Of a stretch of 27,021 nt of DNA, positions 8,117 through 16,445 are shown piece by piece. This DNA is from Oxalobacteraceae bacterium (GTDB lineage Bacteria > Pseudomonadota > Gammaproteobacteria > Burkholderiales > Burkholderiaceae_D), in assembly GCA_003537575.1 (NCBI GenBank), contig DPRS01000025.1, positions 240,133 through 267,153 of the forward strand, written 5' to 3'. A program made the position numbers and the translations under genes. The notes under the pieces are model-generated. The model was not told the origin of the DNA, searched no databases, and was given only the letters and a program-made list of their open reading frames with translations. How positions within the stretch are numbered: position 1 is the first letter of the stretch; every line of letters begins with the position of its first letter.

Positions 8117-8773
8117 ATGGCATCTCCCCATCTCACCCTGATTCATCCGCCTGCGGACGACTGGCTGCCGCTGTTTCCGCTGCAAACCGTGCTGTTTCCC
8201 GGCGGCGTGCTGCCGCTGAAGGTGTTCGAGACGCGCTACATCGACATGGTGCGCGATTGCATGAAGCGCGAAACCCCTTTCGGCGTGGTGCTGATCAAGT
8301 CCGGCCAGGAAGTCGGTGCGGCAGCCGATCCGGAGCCGGTCGGCTGCCTGGCGCACATCACCGGCTGGGACATGGATCAGCCGGGCGTATTGCTACTGAA
8401 GACCCGCGGCGGCGAGCGCTTCCGCATCCTCGAAACCCGCAAGCAAGCCAATGAGCGGCTCGAAGCGCACATCGAGATGATCGAAGCCGATGCGCCGACG
8501 CAGTCGGTCAGCGATGCCCATGTCAGCTGCGCCAAGGCGCTGAAAACCGTGGTCGAAACCATCGAGGCCCGCGGCCGCGCCGAACAGGGAGACGATTTTG
8601 TCAGCCCGTTCGCGCTGCCGCTGCAATTCGACCAGAGCGGCTGGGTCGCCAACCGCTGGTGCGAAATCCTGCCGATCCCGCTCAAGGCTCGGCAAAAGCT
8701 GCTGGAACTGGAAGATGCGCCCAGCCGCCTGGCCATCGTCCACCAGTATCTGCAGCAGCACAAGATCTTGTAA
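8117..8773 (+). CDS. Lon N-terminal (substrate-binding) domain protein, no protease domain
   Basis: The 218-residue product matches the LAN domain of Lon protease but has neither the AAA+ nor the serine-protease part. The family start is clear: WLPLFPLQTVLFPGGVLPLKVFETRY (about residues 16-41). FGVVLIKSGQEVG and a Gly-rich LKTRGGERFRI strand follow; the C-terminal half (about 115-218) is helical. Stand-alone LAN proteins are widespread in proteobacteria and presumed to bind polypeptides, but their function is unproven. It starts 19 nt after rapZ and so probably belongs to the ptsN-hprK-rapZ transcript. Its stop codon directly abuts the stop of the convergent mutY gene with no base between. 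Confidence 0.88.
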   Translation: MASPHLTLIHPPADDWLPLFPLQTVLFPGGVLPLKVFETRYIDMVRDCMKRETPFGVVLIKSGQEVGAAADPEPVGCLAHITGWDMDQPGVLLLKTRGGERFRILETRKQANERLEAHIEMIEADAPTQSVSDAHVSCAKALKTVVETIEARGRAEQGDDFVSPFALPLQFDQSGWVANRWCEILPIPLKARQKLLELEDAPSRLAIVHQYLQQHKIL

Positions 8774-9892
8774 TCACATCCCCAGCAGCAGTTTCTTGAT
8801 CGGCGCCGGCAACGGCGCCTGCGCCAGTGCGGCCGTCGGCAGCCAGACATGCCCGCCCTGCGCCGCCATCGGCAGCCGGCGCGCCAGGTGCACACGGTAC
8901 GGGATGATATGCAGCTTGAAGTGGGTAAAGACATGCACGACTGCCGGCAGGCGTTCGCTGCTTGCCGGTTCGCCGAAAGGCGCCGTCGCCTGCCGCAGCG
9001 CATCTTCAGGCAAGGGCGGCACGGCGCCGGCGGCGCCTTCCAGCGGAGTGAAGCCGCCGACTTCCGGCAGCGACAGCAAGCCGCCCCAGATGCCGCTGTC
9101 GGGCCGCTGCTGCAGCAGGATGTGCCCCTCATGCTCGACCACCAGCATCGCCGCATGCTTTTCCGGCACGGCCTTTTTCGGCTTGCGCACAGGCAGCTCG
9201 GCGGTGCGCGCCGTCCCGAAGGCGATGCAGCGCGGCGCCAGCGGGCAGCGCTCGCATGACGGCCGGCTGCGCGTGCAGAGGGTGGCGCCGAGATCCATCA
9301 GTCCCTGGGTATAGGACTCGATGCCTTCCTCGGGCAGCAGCGCTTCGGCGCGCAGCCACAGCGTATCTTCGACCCTTTTCTCGCCCGGGTAGGCGTCGAT
9401 GCCGAATACCCGCGCGAACACGCGCTTGACGTTGCCGTCGAGGATGGCGGCGCGCGCGCCATAGGCGAAGGCCGCGATGGCCGCGGCGGTGGAGCGGCCG
9501 ATGCCGGGCAGTTGCGCCAGCAGGGCCGGATCCGCCGGAAAGCTGCCGCCGTGCGCTTCCATCACGATCTGCGCGCAGCGGTGCAGGTTGCGCGCCCGGG
9601 TGTAATAGCCCAGCCCGCTCCAGTGCGCCATCACGTCTTCCGCGGGCGCCGCCGCCAGCGTCGCCACGTCCGGAAAGCGCTGCAGGAAGCGCTGGTAATA
9701 CGGGATCACGGCCGTTACCTGGGTTTGCTGCAGCATGATTTCCGACAGCCAGATGCGATAGGCATCACGGGTATTTTGCCAGGGCAGCGCATGGCGGCCA
9801 TGCTGCTTTTGCCAGGCGACCACCGTGGCGGAAAAGGCGGGATCGGCGAATTGCCGGCCATCGGCGGCCGGCGTCGAGACTACACGTTTCAT
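8774..9892 (-). CDS. mutY: Adenine DNA glycosylase
   Basis: MutY removes adenine mispaired with 8-oxoguanine, one part of the GO repair system. The 372-residue product (350 in E. coli) has the catalytic glutamate E51 in SEIMLQQTQV, the helix-hairpin-helix LPGIGRSTAAAI (128-139), the catalytic aspartate D152 in ILDGNVKRV, and the 4Fe-4S ligands C206-x6-C213-x2-C216-x5-C222. The C-terminal third (from about 235) is the NUDIX-like domain that recognises 8-oxoG, with EHEGHILLQQRPDSGIWGG visible. It starts 15 nt after the dynamin-like gene with no ribosome binding site of its own, which suggests coupling to that gene. It converges on the Lon-domain gene with zero spacing. Confidence 0.95.
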   Translation of the reverse strand: MKRVVSTPAADGRQFADPAFSATVVAWQKQHGRHALPWQNTRDAYRIWLSEIMLQQTQVTAVIPYYQRFLQRFPDVATLAAAPAEDVMAHWSGLGYYTRARNLHRCAQIVMEAHGGSFPADPALLAQLPGIGRSTAAAIAAFAYGARAAILDGNVKRVFARVFGIDAYPGEKRVEDTLWLRAEALLPEEGIESYTQGLMDLGATLCTRSRPSCERCPLAPRCIAFGTARTAELPVRKPKKAVPEKHAAMLVVEHEGHILLQQRPDSGIWGGLLSLPEVGGFTPLEGAAGAVPPLPEDALRQATAPFGEPASSERLPAVVHVFTHFKLHIIPYRVHLARRLPMAAQGGHVWLPTAALAQAPLPAPIKKLLLGM

Positions 9893-9907
9893 CGATAAGA
9901 GATAATT

Positions 9908-11845
9908 CTAGGCAGCGGCCTTCAGCGTCGGCATGTCGGCGGCGATCGCGTCCATCAGCCCGGCTTCCAGCGCGCGCAAGGCTTGCATCTGCGCATCCAG
10001 TTCAGACTGCATCTGCTCGAAGGAGGCGATCTTTTCCTCCAGGCTGTCGGTGGCTTCGAAAATCCGCTCGACCGATTTTTGCCGCTGCTTCAGTTGCAGC
10101 TTGTGTTCGCGGATCTGCGCATCGAGCGGCGCCATCACCACCTTGAACCAGGCTTCGACATCGCGGTTAGCCTGCAGGAAGCAGTGCTTGACGCGCGAAG
10201 CGATCGAGTCGAAAAACTTGCGCATCAACACCGCCTGGTGCGTGGTCAGCAGCGCCGCGGCGCCGAACTGCTTGTGATAGACGGCCTCGATATGGTCGAG
10301 CTCGTCGCGGTATTTTTTCAATGAAAACGGCATCGGTGCAGGCAATGCCAGCCCGTGCTCGGTGGAGAACTTGCGGTACATGACCGTCATCATTTCCGCG
10401 ACTTCATCAATCTTGTGCCCGGACTGCCACAGGTTGTCGCGGGTGGCATCGAAAAAGCCCTTCACCGCGTCGCGGAAACCCGCCGAGAACATGCTGTGCT
10501 CCATCGCCTCCGCCGACTTGCGCGCTTCCTGCTTGAGCACGCCGATGCCGAGCTTGGTGTAGACATCGGCCGACAGCCTGGCAAACACGGCGCGCGTGCC
10601 TTGCAGCTTGATCAGGCTGGCGTCGAATTCGCGCTTTTCGGCTTCGATGCGCTTCATCATGTGCGCGATGATGTTCTGGTTCTTGCCGCGCAGGCTTTTC
10701 AATTCAACCAACTGCTCGACAACGTTGCGGGCGCGCGACGCCAGCAGTGCCTGGCGCCCACCCGCCAGCTCGGCTATCTCGCTGGAGAGCTGGGAACGGA
10801 TGATGCCTTGCCGGGCCGGCAGCAACTCCTGCGACAGTGCCTGCTCCAGTTGCATGAGGCGGCTCTTCGCCAGCAGCGGCGCATCGCGGTTGATCTTGCC
10901 CACCAGGCCTTTCTGCGCCGACACCGGGAAGACTTGCTGCTCCGGGATGTCCAGGGTATGCGCCACCGAAGCCACCTGATGGGCGATCTGCTGCTCGATT
11001 TCCTCGGGCGTGCGCAATTCGTCCCACATGCTGTCGATTTTGTTGAGCACCGCCAGGCGGCCGGCGCCGCCGCCGATATGGTTACGCCAGACATCGATGT
11101 CGCTGCGCGTGACGCCGGTGTCGGCGGCCAGGATGAACAGCACCGCGTGGGCGTTCGGAATCAGGTTCAGCGTCAGTTCCGGCTCGGTGCCGATCGCATT
11201 CAGGCCCGGCGTGTCGATGATGATCAACCCCTGCTTCAACAAGGGATGCGGGAAATTGATGATGGCATGGCGCCACTGCGAGATTTCCACCATGCCGTCG
11301 GCATCGACCGCCTGCCGCTGCTCCGGATCGCTGTCGTCGTACAGGCCGTAGCGCTGCGCCTCCTCGACCGGCACGCGCTTGGACAGGCTCACCTGGCGGA
11401 ACGCTTCCAGCATGCCTTCGCCGGACTGAACATCCAGCGGCAGCACGGACCACACCTGGCGCTGTTCCTTCAGGTCGGAAGTCGACAGCGCCTCGGCCCG
11501 GGTCTCGATCGGCAACAGGCGGATGCAGGGCGGGAAGGTTTCGTCGTACAGCAGCTCGGTCGGGCACATGGTGGTGCGGCCAGCCGAGGAAGGCAGGATG
11601 CGCTGGCCGTAATCGGCGAAAAAGATGGCGTTGATCAGTTCGGATTTGCCGCGCGAGAATTCTGCGACAAAGGCGATCGACAACTTGTCGTCGGCCAGCC
11701 TGGACTTGAGCTGCGCCAGGCGCTGCTCGCAGGCGGCATCGCTCAAGTCGGCGGCCACGATCCAGTCCTGGTAGCGCGACAGCGCATCGACCACGCCGCT
11801 GCGCCAACCGCTATATTCATGAAATTTCTGTATCAGATGGCTCAA
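9908..11845 (-). CDS. Dynamin-like GTPase
   Basis: A 645-residue large GTPase with an N-terminal G domain and a long helical remainder. Visible motifs are G1 AEFSRGKSE (61-69), the G2 threonines T91-T92 (GRTTMCPTELLY), G3 DTPG (211-214) and G4 NKID (268-271). From about residue 340 the protein is rich in charged helices, and the C-terminal end (about 575-635) looks like a coiled coil. Bacterial dynamin-like proteins bind and remodel membranes, but the substrate of this group is unknown. The start is a TTG at 11845 with GGGGAT about six bases upstream; no ATG or GTG occurs between the upstream in-frame stop (11888-11890) and there, and the first internal Met is residue 93. It sits between mutM (60 nt upstream) and mutY (15 nt downstream). 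Confidence 0.85.
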   Translation of the reverse strand: MSHLIQKFHEYSGWRSGVVDALSRYQDWIVAADLSDAACEQRLAQLKSRLADDKLSIAFVAEFSRGKSELINAIFFADYGQRILPSSAGRTTMCPTELLYDETFPPCIRLLPIETRAEALSTSDLKEQRQVWSVLPLDVQSGEGMLEAFRQVSLSKRVPVEEAQRYGLYDDSDPEQRQAVDADGMVEISQWRHAIINFPHPLLKQGLIIIDTPGLNAIGTEPELTLNLIPNAHAVLFILAADTGVTRSDIDVWRNHIGGGAGRLAVLNKIDSMWDELRTPEEIEQQIAHQVASVAHTLDIPEQQVFPVSAQKGLVGKINRDAPLLAKSRLMQLEQALSQELLPARQGIIRSQLSSEIAELAGGRQALLASRARNVVEQLVELKSLRGKNQNIIAHMMKRIEAEKREFDASLIKLQGTRAVFARLSADVYTKLGIGVLKQEARKSAEAMEHSMFSAGFRDAVKGFFDATRDNLWQSGHKIDEVAEMMTVMYRKFSTEHGLALPAPMPFSLKKYRDELDHIEAVYHKQFGAAALLTTHQAVLMRKFFDSIASRVKHCFLQANRDVEAWFKVVMAPLDAQIREHKLQLKQRQKSVERIFEATDSLEEKIASFEQMQSELDAQMQALRALEAGLMDAIAADMPTLKAAA

Positions 11846-11905
11846 GCGATCCCCGGAATTGTGCTGGCGAATTTTCTTATTCTGTCGCTACACTAGCATC
11901 GCCGC

Positions 11906-12727
11906 TCATTTTTGACAATTTGTGCAATAAAAGGTCGAACGCTGACCTTGCTGGATCTGGCGCACCGGCTTGTTGCATAGACGGCATGGCAAGCCGGTAC
12001 GATTGTAGACAAAATAGTCTTGCTGGAAGTAGCCCGACTGTCCATTGACATTGATGAAATCGCGCAGGCTGCTGCCGCCCTTGTCGATAGCGGCGGCCAG
12101 CGTCTCGCGGATGGCCTCGGCCAGCAAGGCGTAGCGGGCCAGGCTGATGCGCCCGGCCGCGGTCTTCGGATGGATGCGCGCCTTGAACAGACTTTCCGAC
12201 GCATAGATGTTGCCGACGCCAACGACAATGTCTCCAGCCAGCAACACTTGCTTGATCGGCGCGCTGCGTCCGCGTGTCATGCGATGCATCAGTTCGGCCG
12301 TAAAGCCGGCTTCCAGCGGCTCGACACCAAGGTGCCGCAGCAGGAGATGCTCTTCCACCGCGCCCTCTTCGATGCCATGCCAGAGCACCGCGCCGAAGCG
12401 GCGCGGGTCGGTCAGGCGCAATGCCTGGTCTCCCAGCAGCAGATCGACATGGTCGTGCTTTTGCGGCGGCGTGTCGGCCGGCAGGATGCGGATGTGGCCG
12501 GACATGCCGAGATGAATGATCAAGGTGCCGTGGTCGAATTGCAGCAGCAGGTATTTGCCGCGCCGCCCGGTGGCGCGCACGATGCACCCGGCCAGCAAGG
12601 TCTCCAGGCCATCCGGAAACGGCCAGCGCAGGCCGCTATGGCGCAGCACCACGCCACTGATTGTTTTCCCTTCGACATGCGGCGCAACGCCGCGCCGGGT
12701 TACTTCCACTTCCGGCAATTCAGGCAT
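11906..12727 (-). CDS. mutM: Formamidopyrimidine-DNA glycosylase (8-oxoG glycosylase)
   Basis: MutM (Fpg) excises 8-oxoguanine and ring-opened purines and cleaves the abasic site by beta,delta-elimination. The product has 273 residues (269 in E. coli). The start is fixed by MPELPEVEVTRRGV, because the processed N-terminal proline is the catalytic nucleophile and the following glutamate is essential. RKYLLLQFDHG supplies the conserved lysine near residue 57-60; VGVGNIYASESLF lies in the middle. The C-terminal zinc finger C-x2-C-x16-C-x2-C ends the protein (CRLCNKP...YCTNCQK). The frame is open for about 160 codons further upstream, but this is GC-driven and overlaps the divergent TPR gene. It heads the minus-strand group mutM-dynamin-mutY. 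Confidence 0.96.
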   Translation of the reverse strand: MPELPEVEVTRRGVAPHVEGKTISGVVLRHSGLRWPFPDGLETLLAGCIVRATGRRGKYLLLQFDHGTLIIHLGMSGHIRILPADTPPQKHDHVDLLLGDQALRLTDPRRFGAVLWHGIEEGAVEEHLLLRHLGVEPLEAGFTAELMHRMTRGRSAPIKQVLLAGDIVVGVGNIYASESLFKARIHPKTAAGRISLARYALLAEAIRETLAAAIDKGGSSLRDFINVNGQSGYFQQDYFVYNRTGLPCRLCNKPVRQIQQGQRSTFYCTNCQK

Positions 12728-12864
12728 GAAACTCTTGATCCTTTTAAAACTTGAATGACAAAGATGCAGCGGCATTGCGCGCCCGCAGCCACGCAGCAAC
12801 GGATACGCAAACGGCAGCGGTTGGGCGTAGAATGCCATCCAGCCCTTTTTGACAGGATGACTCC

Positions 12865-14688
12865 TTGAAAAACATCCCCGCCATTGTAACGTTATCGCTG
12901 CTGATGTCGGCATGCGCCTCGGTGACGACGCCCGACGCGCAATCGCCCCTGGCGCAATCCGAAGCGACCGAGACTGCCGCTCCCTTTTCCTCGCCTTCCC
13001 GGCAACACATCGCCACGGCCGCGCAATTGCGCAGGATGCTGCAAGCCGGCCAGGCTGCCTCGGGCGAGCCGCTGCCGCTGGTCGCCCTGAGTCCGGATAT
13101 CCTGTACAAGCTGCTGTCCGCCGAAATCGCCACCCAGCGCGGCGCCTGGAAGTTCGCCTACATGACCAACCTGGGACTGGCGCAGCAAACGCGCGATCCG
13201 CGCCTGGCACAGCGCGCCATGGAAATCGCCCTGTCGGCCAAGCAGCATGACGAAGCGCTGGCGGCGATCCGCGTCTGGCGCACGCTGGCGCCGGAATCCG
13301 AGCAGGCTACGCAATATTTCCTGGGCTTCCTGATGCTTTCCGATAATCTTGCGGAAGCCGGCCCGCTTTTCGCGCAAAGGCTGCAAGAGATTCCGGCAGC
13401 ATCGCGCACCATGCTGATGTTCCAGATCCAGCGCCTGCTGGCGCGCGCCAAGGACAAGCAAGCTGGCTTTGCCATACTGGAGCAGGTGCTGCAGCCTTAC
13501 CTGTCCATTCCGGAAACCCGCCTGGTGCTGGCGCAAGGCGCGCTGGCCGCCGGCAACGTCGAGCGGGCACGCCAGGAAGCGGTGGCGGCGCAGGCAGCCA
13601 AGCCCGAATCCGAACTGGTCGCGCTGACCATGGCGCAAGTCACGCCGGACAAGACGGAAGCCGGCAAGGGGCTGGCGGCCTATCTGGCAAAATACCCCAA
13701 GGCGCGCGACGCCCGGCTGGCGCTGGCACGCCTGCTGATCGAGCAAAAACAGTACGACCAGGCGCGCAGCCAGTTCGAAATGCTGCTGAAGGCTAACCCG
13801 AAGGACCTGAGCTCGCTGTATGCCCTGGGGGTGCTGTCGGCGCAGACGCGCGACAATGCCGCCGCCGAAAAATACCTCGGCAGCTACCTCGACCTGATGG
13901 CGGCCGAGCCCGACGAAGAGCGCGACCCAACCCAGGCATTGCTGCTGATGTCGCAACTGGCCGAGGAGCGCAAGGACACCGCCGCCGCGCTCAAATGGCT
14001 GGCGCAGGTCGATCCGGGCGAAGCCTGGCTGGGTGCGCAGATCCGGCGCGCGCAATTGCTGGCCCAGCGCGGCGATCTGATCGGCGCGCGCAAGCTGCTG
14101 ATGGAACTGACGCCGCAGGATGAGCGCGAGCAAACCCAGGTGCTGGCGGCAGAAGCGCAAATCCTGCGCGACGCCGGCCGCCTGCAGGAAGCGATCGCGG
14201 TGCTCGACAGCGGACTCAAGCGCAATCCCAACAATACCGACCTGCTGTACGACCAGGCGATGCTGGCGGAAAAAGCCAACCAGCTCGTGCTGATGGAAAA
14301 GAACCTGCGCAAGGTGATCTCCCTGGCGCCGAAAAACCAGCATGCCTACAACGCGCTGGGCTATTCGCTGGCCGACCGCAACATGCGCCTGCCGGAAGCC
14401 CTGGCGCTGATCAGCAAGGCGCGCGAACTGGCGCCGGAAGATCCCTTCATCATGGATAGCATGGGCTGGGTGCACTTCCGCATGGGCCGCCTGAAGGAAG
14501 CCGAGGAATTGTTGCGGCGCGCCTTCACGCTGCGTCCGGACACCGAAATCGCGGTGCATCTCGGCGAAGTGCTCTGGGTCAAGGGACAGAAGGAAGATGC
14601 GCAAAAATACTGGCGCGACGCCCGCGAAAAAGACCCGCAGAACGACACCCTGAAAAATACGCTGATCCGGCTGCAGGTCAAACCATGA
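12865..14688 (+). CDS. TPR-repeat lipoprotein
   Basis: A 607-residue exported protein made mostly of tetratricopeptide repeats. The N-terminus MKNIPAIVTLSLLMSAC is a lipoprotein signal peptide with the lipidated cysteine at C17 (Met at -3 is slightly atypical). Helical TPR pairs run through nearly the whole protein; clear ones are at about 285-320 (YDQARSQFEMLLKANPKD), 425-460 and 515-560 (GWVHFRMGRLKEAEELLRRA). The start is TTG at 12865: an in-frame TGA lies at 12850-12852, AGGA is seven bases upstream, and the next Met (residue 14) would destroy the signal peptide. It overlaps lolB by four bases (ATGA). Position beside lolB suggests an outer-membrane or periplasmic assembly role, but no specific function is known. 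Confidence 0.88.
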   Translation: MKNIPAIVTLSLLMSACASVTTPDAQSPLAQSEATETAAPFSSPSRQHIATAAQLRRMLQAGQAASGEPLPLVALSPDILYKLLSAEIATQRGAWKFAYMTNLGLAQQTRDPRLAQRAMEIALSAKQHDEALAAIRVWRTLAPESEQATQYFLGFLMLSDNLAEAGPLFAQRLQEIPAASRTMLMFQIQRLLARAKDKQAGFAILEQVLQPYLSIPETRLVLAQGALAAGNVERARQEAVAAQAAKPESELVALTMAQVTPDKTEAGKGLAAYLAKYPKARDARLALARLLIEQKQYDQARSQFEMLLKANPKDLSSLYALGVLSAQTRDNAAAEKYLGSYLDLMAAEPDEERDPTQALLLMSQLAEERKDTAAALKWLAQVDPGEAWLGAQIRRAQLLAQRGDLIGARKLLMELTPQDEREQTQVLAAEAQILRDAGRLQEAIAVLDSGLKRNPNNTDLLYDQAMLAEKANQLVLMEKNLRKVISLAPKNQHAYNALGYSLADRNMRLPEALALISKARELAPEDPFIMDSMGWVHFRMGRLKEAEELLRRAFTLRPDTEIAVHLGEVLWVKGQKEDAQKYWRDAREKDPQNDTLKNTLIRLQVKP

Positions 14689-15305
14689 GCGTGCGCCTGG
14701 CCTGCGCCCTGGCACTGAGCGGGCTGCTGGCCGGCTGCGCCGCAGTGGCACCGCCGGCCGCGCCGCCGGCGGCAGCAACCAGCCAGGCGGCGCGCCCCTA
14801 CTTCGATACCATCTCCCTGACCGGACGCCTGTCGGTGCAGTACAGTCGCGGCGGCGCCGAGGAATCCCTGCACGGCAGCTTCACCTGGGCGCAAACGCCG
14901 CAGCGCACCGTGCTCACGATGCTCTCCCCGCTCGGGCAAACCCTGGCCGTCATCGAAACGCAGCCCGGCAGCGCCAGCTTGACCCAGGCTGGCCAGCCGC
15001 CGCAGGTGGCAGCCGACGCCGACGCGCTGGCGCAAGCTGCGCTGGGCTGGCCGCTGCCGGTGGCCGGCTTGCGCGACTGGCTGCAAAGCTTTGCCCTGGA
15101 TGCCCGGGGCCGGCCATGGATGGCGCCGGCCGAAGCCGGCAGCAGCGTCACCACCCCGGATGGCTGGCACATCGTCTATGCGAGCTGGCAACAGGACAAC
15201 CCCTCCGCTCCCGCTCGGCCGCGCCGCATCGATCTGGCGCGCCAGACGGCGCAAGCCGGCCCGGTCAGGCTGCGCATCATCATCGACAACTGGCAAGTTC
15301 CTTAA
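14685..15305 (+). CDS. lolB: Outer membrane lipoprotein receptor LolB
   Basis: LolB takes lipoproteins from the periplasmic carrier LolA and inserts them into the outer membrane. The product is 206 residues (207 in E. coli). The signal peptide MSVRLACALALSGLLAGC has a canonical lipobox LAGC with C18 as lipidation site, followed by an Ala/Pro-rich tether. The body begins ISLTGRLSVQYSRGG and contains SFTWAQTPQRTVLTMLSPLGQTLA, the typical LolB beta-strand pattern, and ends with RLRIIIDNWQVP. It overlaps the TPR lipoprotein gene by four bases and ispE starts 15 nt later, so the three are likely one operon, an arrangement usual in Burkholderiales. Confidence 0.93.
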   Translation: MSVRLACALALSGLLAGCAAVAPPAAPPAAATSQAARPYFDTISLTGRLSVQYSRGGAEESLHGSFTWAQTPQRTVLTMLSPLGQTLAVIETQPGSASLTQAGQPPQVAADADALAQAALGWPLPVAGLRDWLQSFALDARGRPWMAPAEAGSSVTTPDGWHIVYASWQQDNPSAPARPRRIDLARQTAQAGPVRLRIIIDNWQVP

Positions 15306-15320
15306 AAATTTAAAAGTTCC

Positions 15321-16175
15321 ATGCCTCCTCGCATCCTGAATGATTGCCTGGCGCCGGCCAAGCTCAACCTGTTCCTGCATGTCACTGGTCGCCGCGCCGA
15401 TGGCTATCACCTGCTGCAAACCGTGTTCCAGCTGCTGGACTACGGCGATCTCCTGCATTTCGAAACGCGCGACGATGGCGTAATTTGCCGCACCACCGAG
15501 ATTCCCGGAGTGGCGGCCGATAGCGACCTGATCGTGCGCGCCGCCCGCCTGCTGCAAGCCACGCTGCCCGCAGGCCGGCGGCCCGGCGTCAATATCGCCA
15601 TCGACAAGAAACTGCCGATGGGCGGCGGCCTGGGCGGCGGTTCCTCGGACGCCGCCACCACCCTGATCGCCCTGAACCATCTCTGGGAAGCCGGGCTGAG
15701 CCGGCAGCAATTGATGGAATTGGGTCTGCAACTGGGGGCCGATGTGCCATTTTTCATTTTCGGCCGCAATGCCTTCGCCGCCGGCGTCGGTGAGGAACTG
15801 ACCCCGGTCGCCACTCCAGGCGGCTGGTATGTCGTGCTCGAACCCGGCGTATCGGTACCGACCCAAGCGATATTTTCTGCAAAGGAATTGACACGGGATA
15901 CAAAACCAGTCACAATAACGGACTTTTCCAAGGCCACAATCGGCTTTGGAAAGAACGACCTGCAAGTCGTGGCTGCAAAGCTGTTTCCCGATGTCGCCGA
16001 AGCCATAGCATGGCTTGAGCAGTACGGCGCGGCAAGGATGACGGGGTCGGGCGCCTGCGTATTTTGTCATTTTTCGCATGAACCCGATGCCGACGCGGTA
16101 CTCAAAGCAGTACCGGCCCGCTGGAAAGCATGGAAAGCACGTGCGATAGCACAACACCCGCTTGCAGAGATATAA
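15321..16175 (+). CDS. ispE: 4-diphosphocytidyl-2-C-methyl-D-erythritol kinase
   Basis: IspE phosphorylates CDP-methylerythritol in the non-mevalonate isoprenoid pathway. The 284-residue product (283 in E. coli) is a GHMP kinase: APAKLNLFLHV at 11-21 with K14, the ATP-binding loop PMGGGLGGGSSDAA (99-112), and the catalytic aspartate D141 in LGADVPFF. The C-terminal GHMP motif is RMTGSGACVF. It follows lolB by 15 nt and has only a weak ribosome binding site, so translation may depend on lolB. Its stop codon overlaps a TATAAT (16171-16176) that may serve the downstream tRNA gene. Confidence 0.95.
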   Translation: MPPRILNDCLAPAKLNLFLHVTGRRADGYHLLQTVFQLLDYGDLLHFETRDDGVICRTTEIPGVAADSDLIVRAARLLQATLPAGRRPGVNIAIDKKLPMGGGLGGGSSDAATTLIALNHLWEAGLSRQQLMELGLQLGADVPFFIFGRNAFAAGVGEELTPVATPGGWYVVLEPGVSVPTQAIFSAKELTRDTKPVTITDFSKATIGFGKNDLQVVAAKLFPDVAEAIAWLEQYGAARMTGSGACVFCHFSHEPDADAVLKAVPARWKAWKARAIAQHPLAEI

Positions 16176-16258
16176 TATAGGTCGTTACCACCAGATTCGT
16201 CTGGCGTTGCAAGCGCAGCCCAAGAGGCTCGGTTGAAACGACAGACAACCGGTCGTGT
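16171..16258 (+). promoter_or_regulatory. Candidate promoter and structured leader of tRNA-Gln
   Basis: TATAAT (16171-16176) overlaps the ispE stop and would start transcription near 16183; no good -35 is seen. The leader holds a perfect hairpin CCAGA-TTCG-TCTGG (16191-16204) with a UUCG tetraloop and a second pairing CGGTTG/CAACCG (16230-16235 with 16246-16251) ending eight bases before the mature tRNA. These could guide 5' processing or simply be a processed spacer. Confidence 0.4.
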
Positions 16259-16335
16259 AGGGGAATCGCCAAGCTGGTTAAGGCACTGGATTTTGATTCC
16301 AGCATACCAAGGTTCGAATCCTTGTTCCCCTGCCA
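16259..16335 (+). tRNA. tRNA-Gln (anticodon TTG)
   Basis: A complete 77-nt cloverleaf. The acceptor stem AGGGGAA (16259-16265) pairs with TTCCCCT (16325-16331). The anticodon stem CTGGA/TCCAG (16286-16290, 16298-16302) encloses the loop TTTTGAT with anticodon TTG at 16293-16295. The T arm contains GGTTCGAATCC. The discriminator base is G16332 and CCA is encoded (16333-16335). A weak A-U first pair is typical of bacterial tRNA-Gln. The gene lies between ispE and prs, as usual in this group. Confidence 0.97.
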
Positions 16336-16367
16336 ATAAACATTAGCAAATAAGAAGCTACATCGAT

Positions 16368-16414
16368 AAAAAGCCGCCAACGCAAGACTCACCAGTCTGT
16401 TTTGGCGGCTTTTT
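16368..16414 (+). terminator. Intrinsic terminator after tRNA-Gln
   Basis: A perfect 13-bp inverted repeat, AAAAAGCCGCCAA (16368-16380) and TTGGCGGCTTTTT (16402-16414), ends in a T run. The loop carries a nested AGACT/AGTCT pairing. Symmetric A and T tracts would allow it to work in both directions. It ends the tRNA transcript 32 bases before the prs start. Confidence 0.85.
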
Positions 16415-16445
16415 AAGTTTTTAACGCATTCGTTTTGGGGATCTC

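Noticed and set aside
10355..11896. Plus-strand open frame of 513 codons opposite the dynamin-like gene
   Set aside because: Antisense shadow: the minus strand shows clear G1, G3 and G4 motifs, the plus frame shows none.
12728..13210. Upstream extension of the mutM frame by about 160 codons
   Set aside because: MutM must begin MPELPE because the processed N-terminal proline is catalytic; the extension overlaps the TPR gene.
12892..14778. Minus-strand open frame of 628 codons
   Set aside because: Antisense of the TPR lipoprotein; the plus strand has a signal peptide, ribosome binding site and repeated TPR pattern.
14361..16157. Minus-strand open frame of 598 codons
   Set aside because: Antisense of the TPR end, lolB and ispE, all of which are well recognised on the plus strand.
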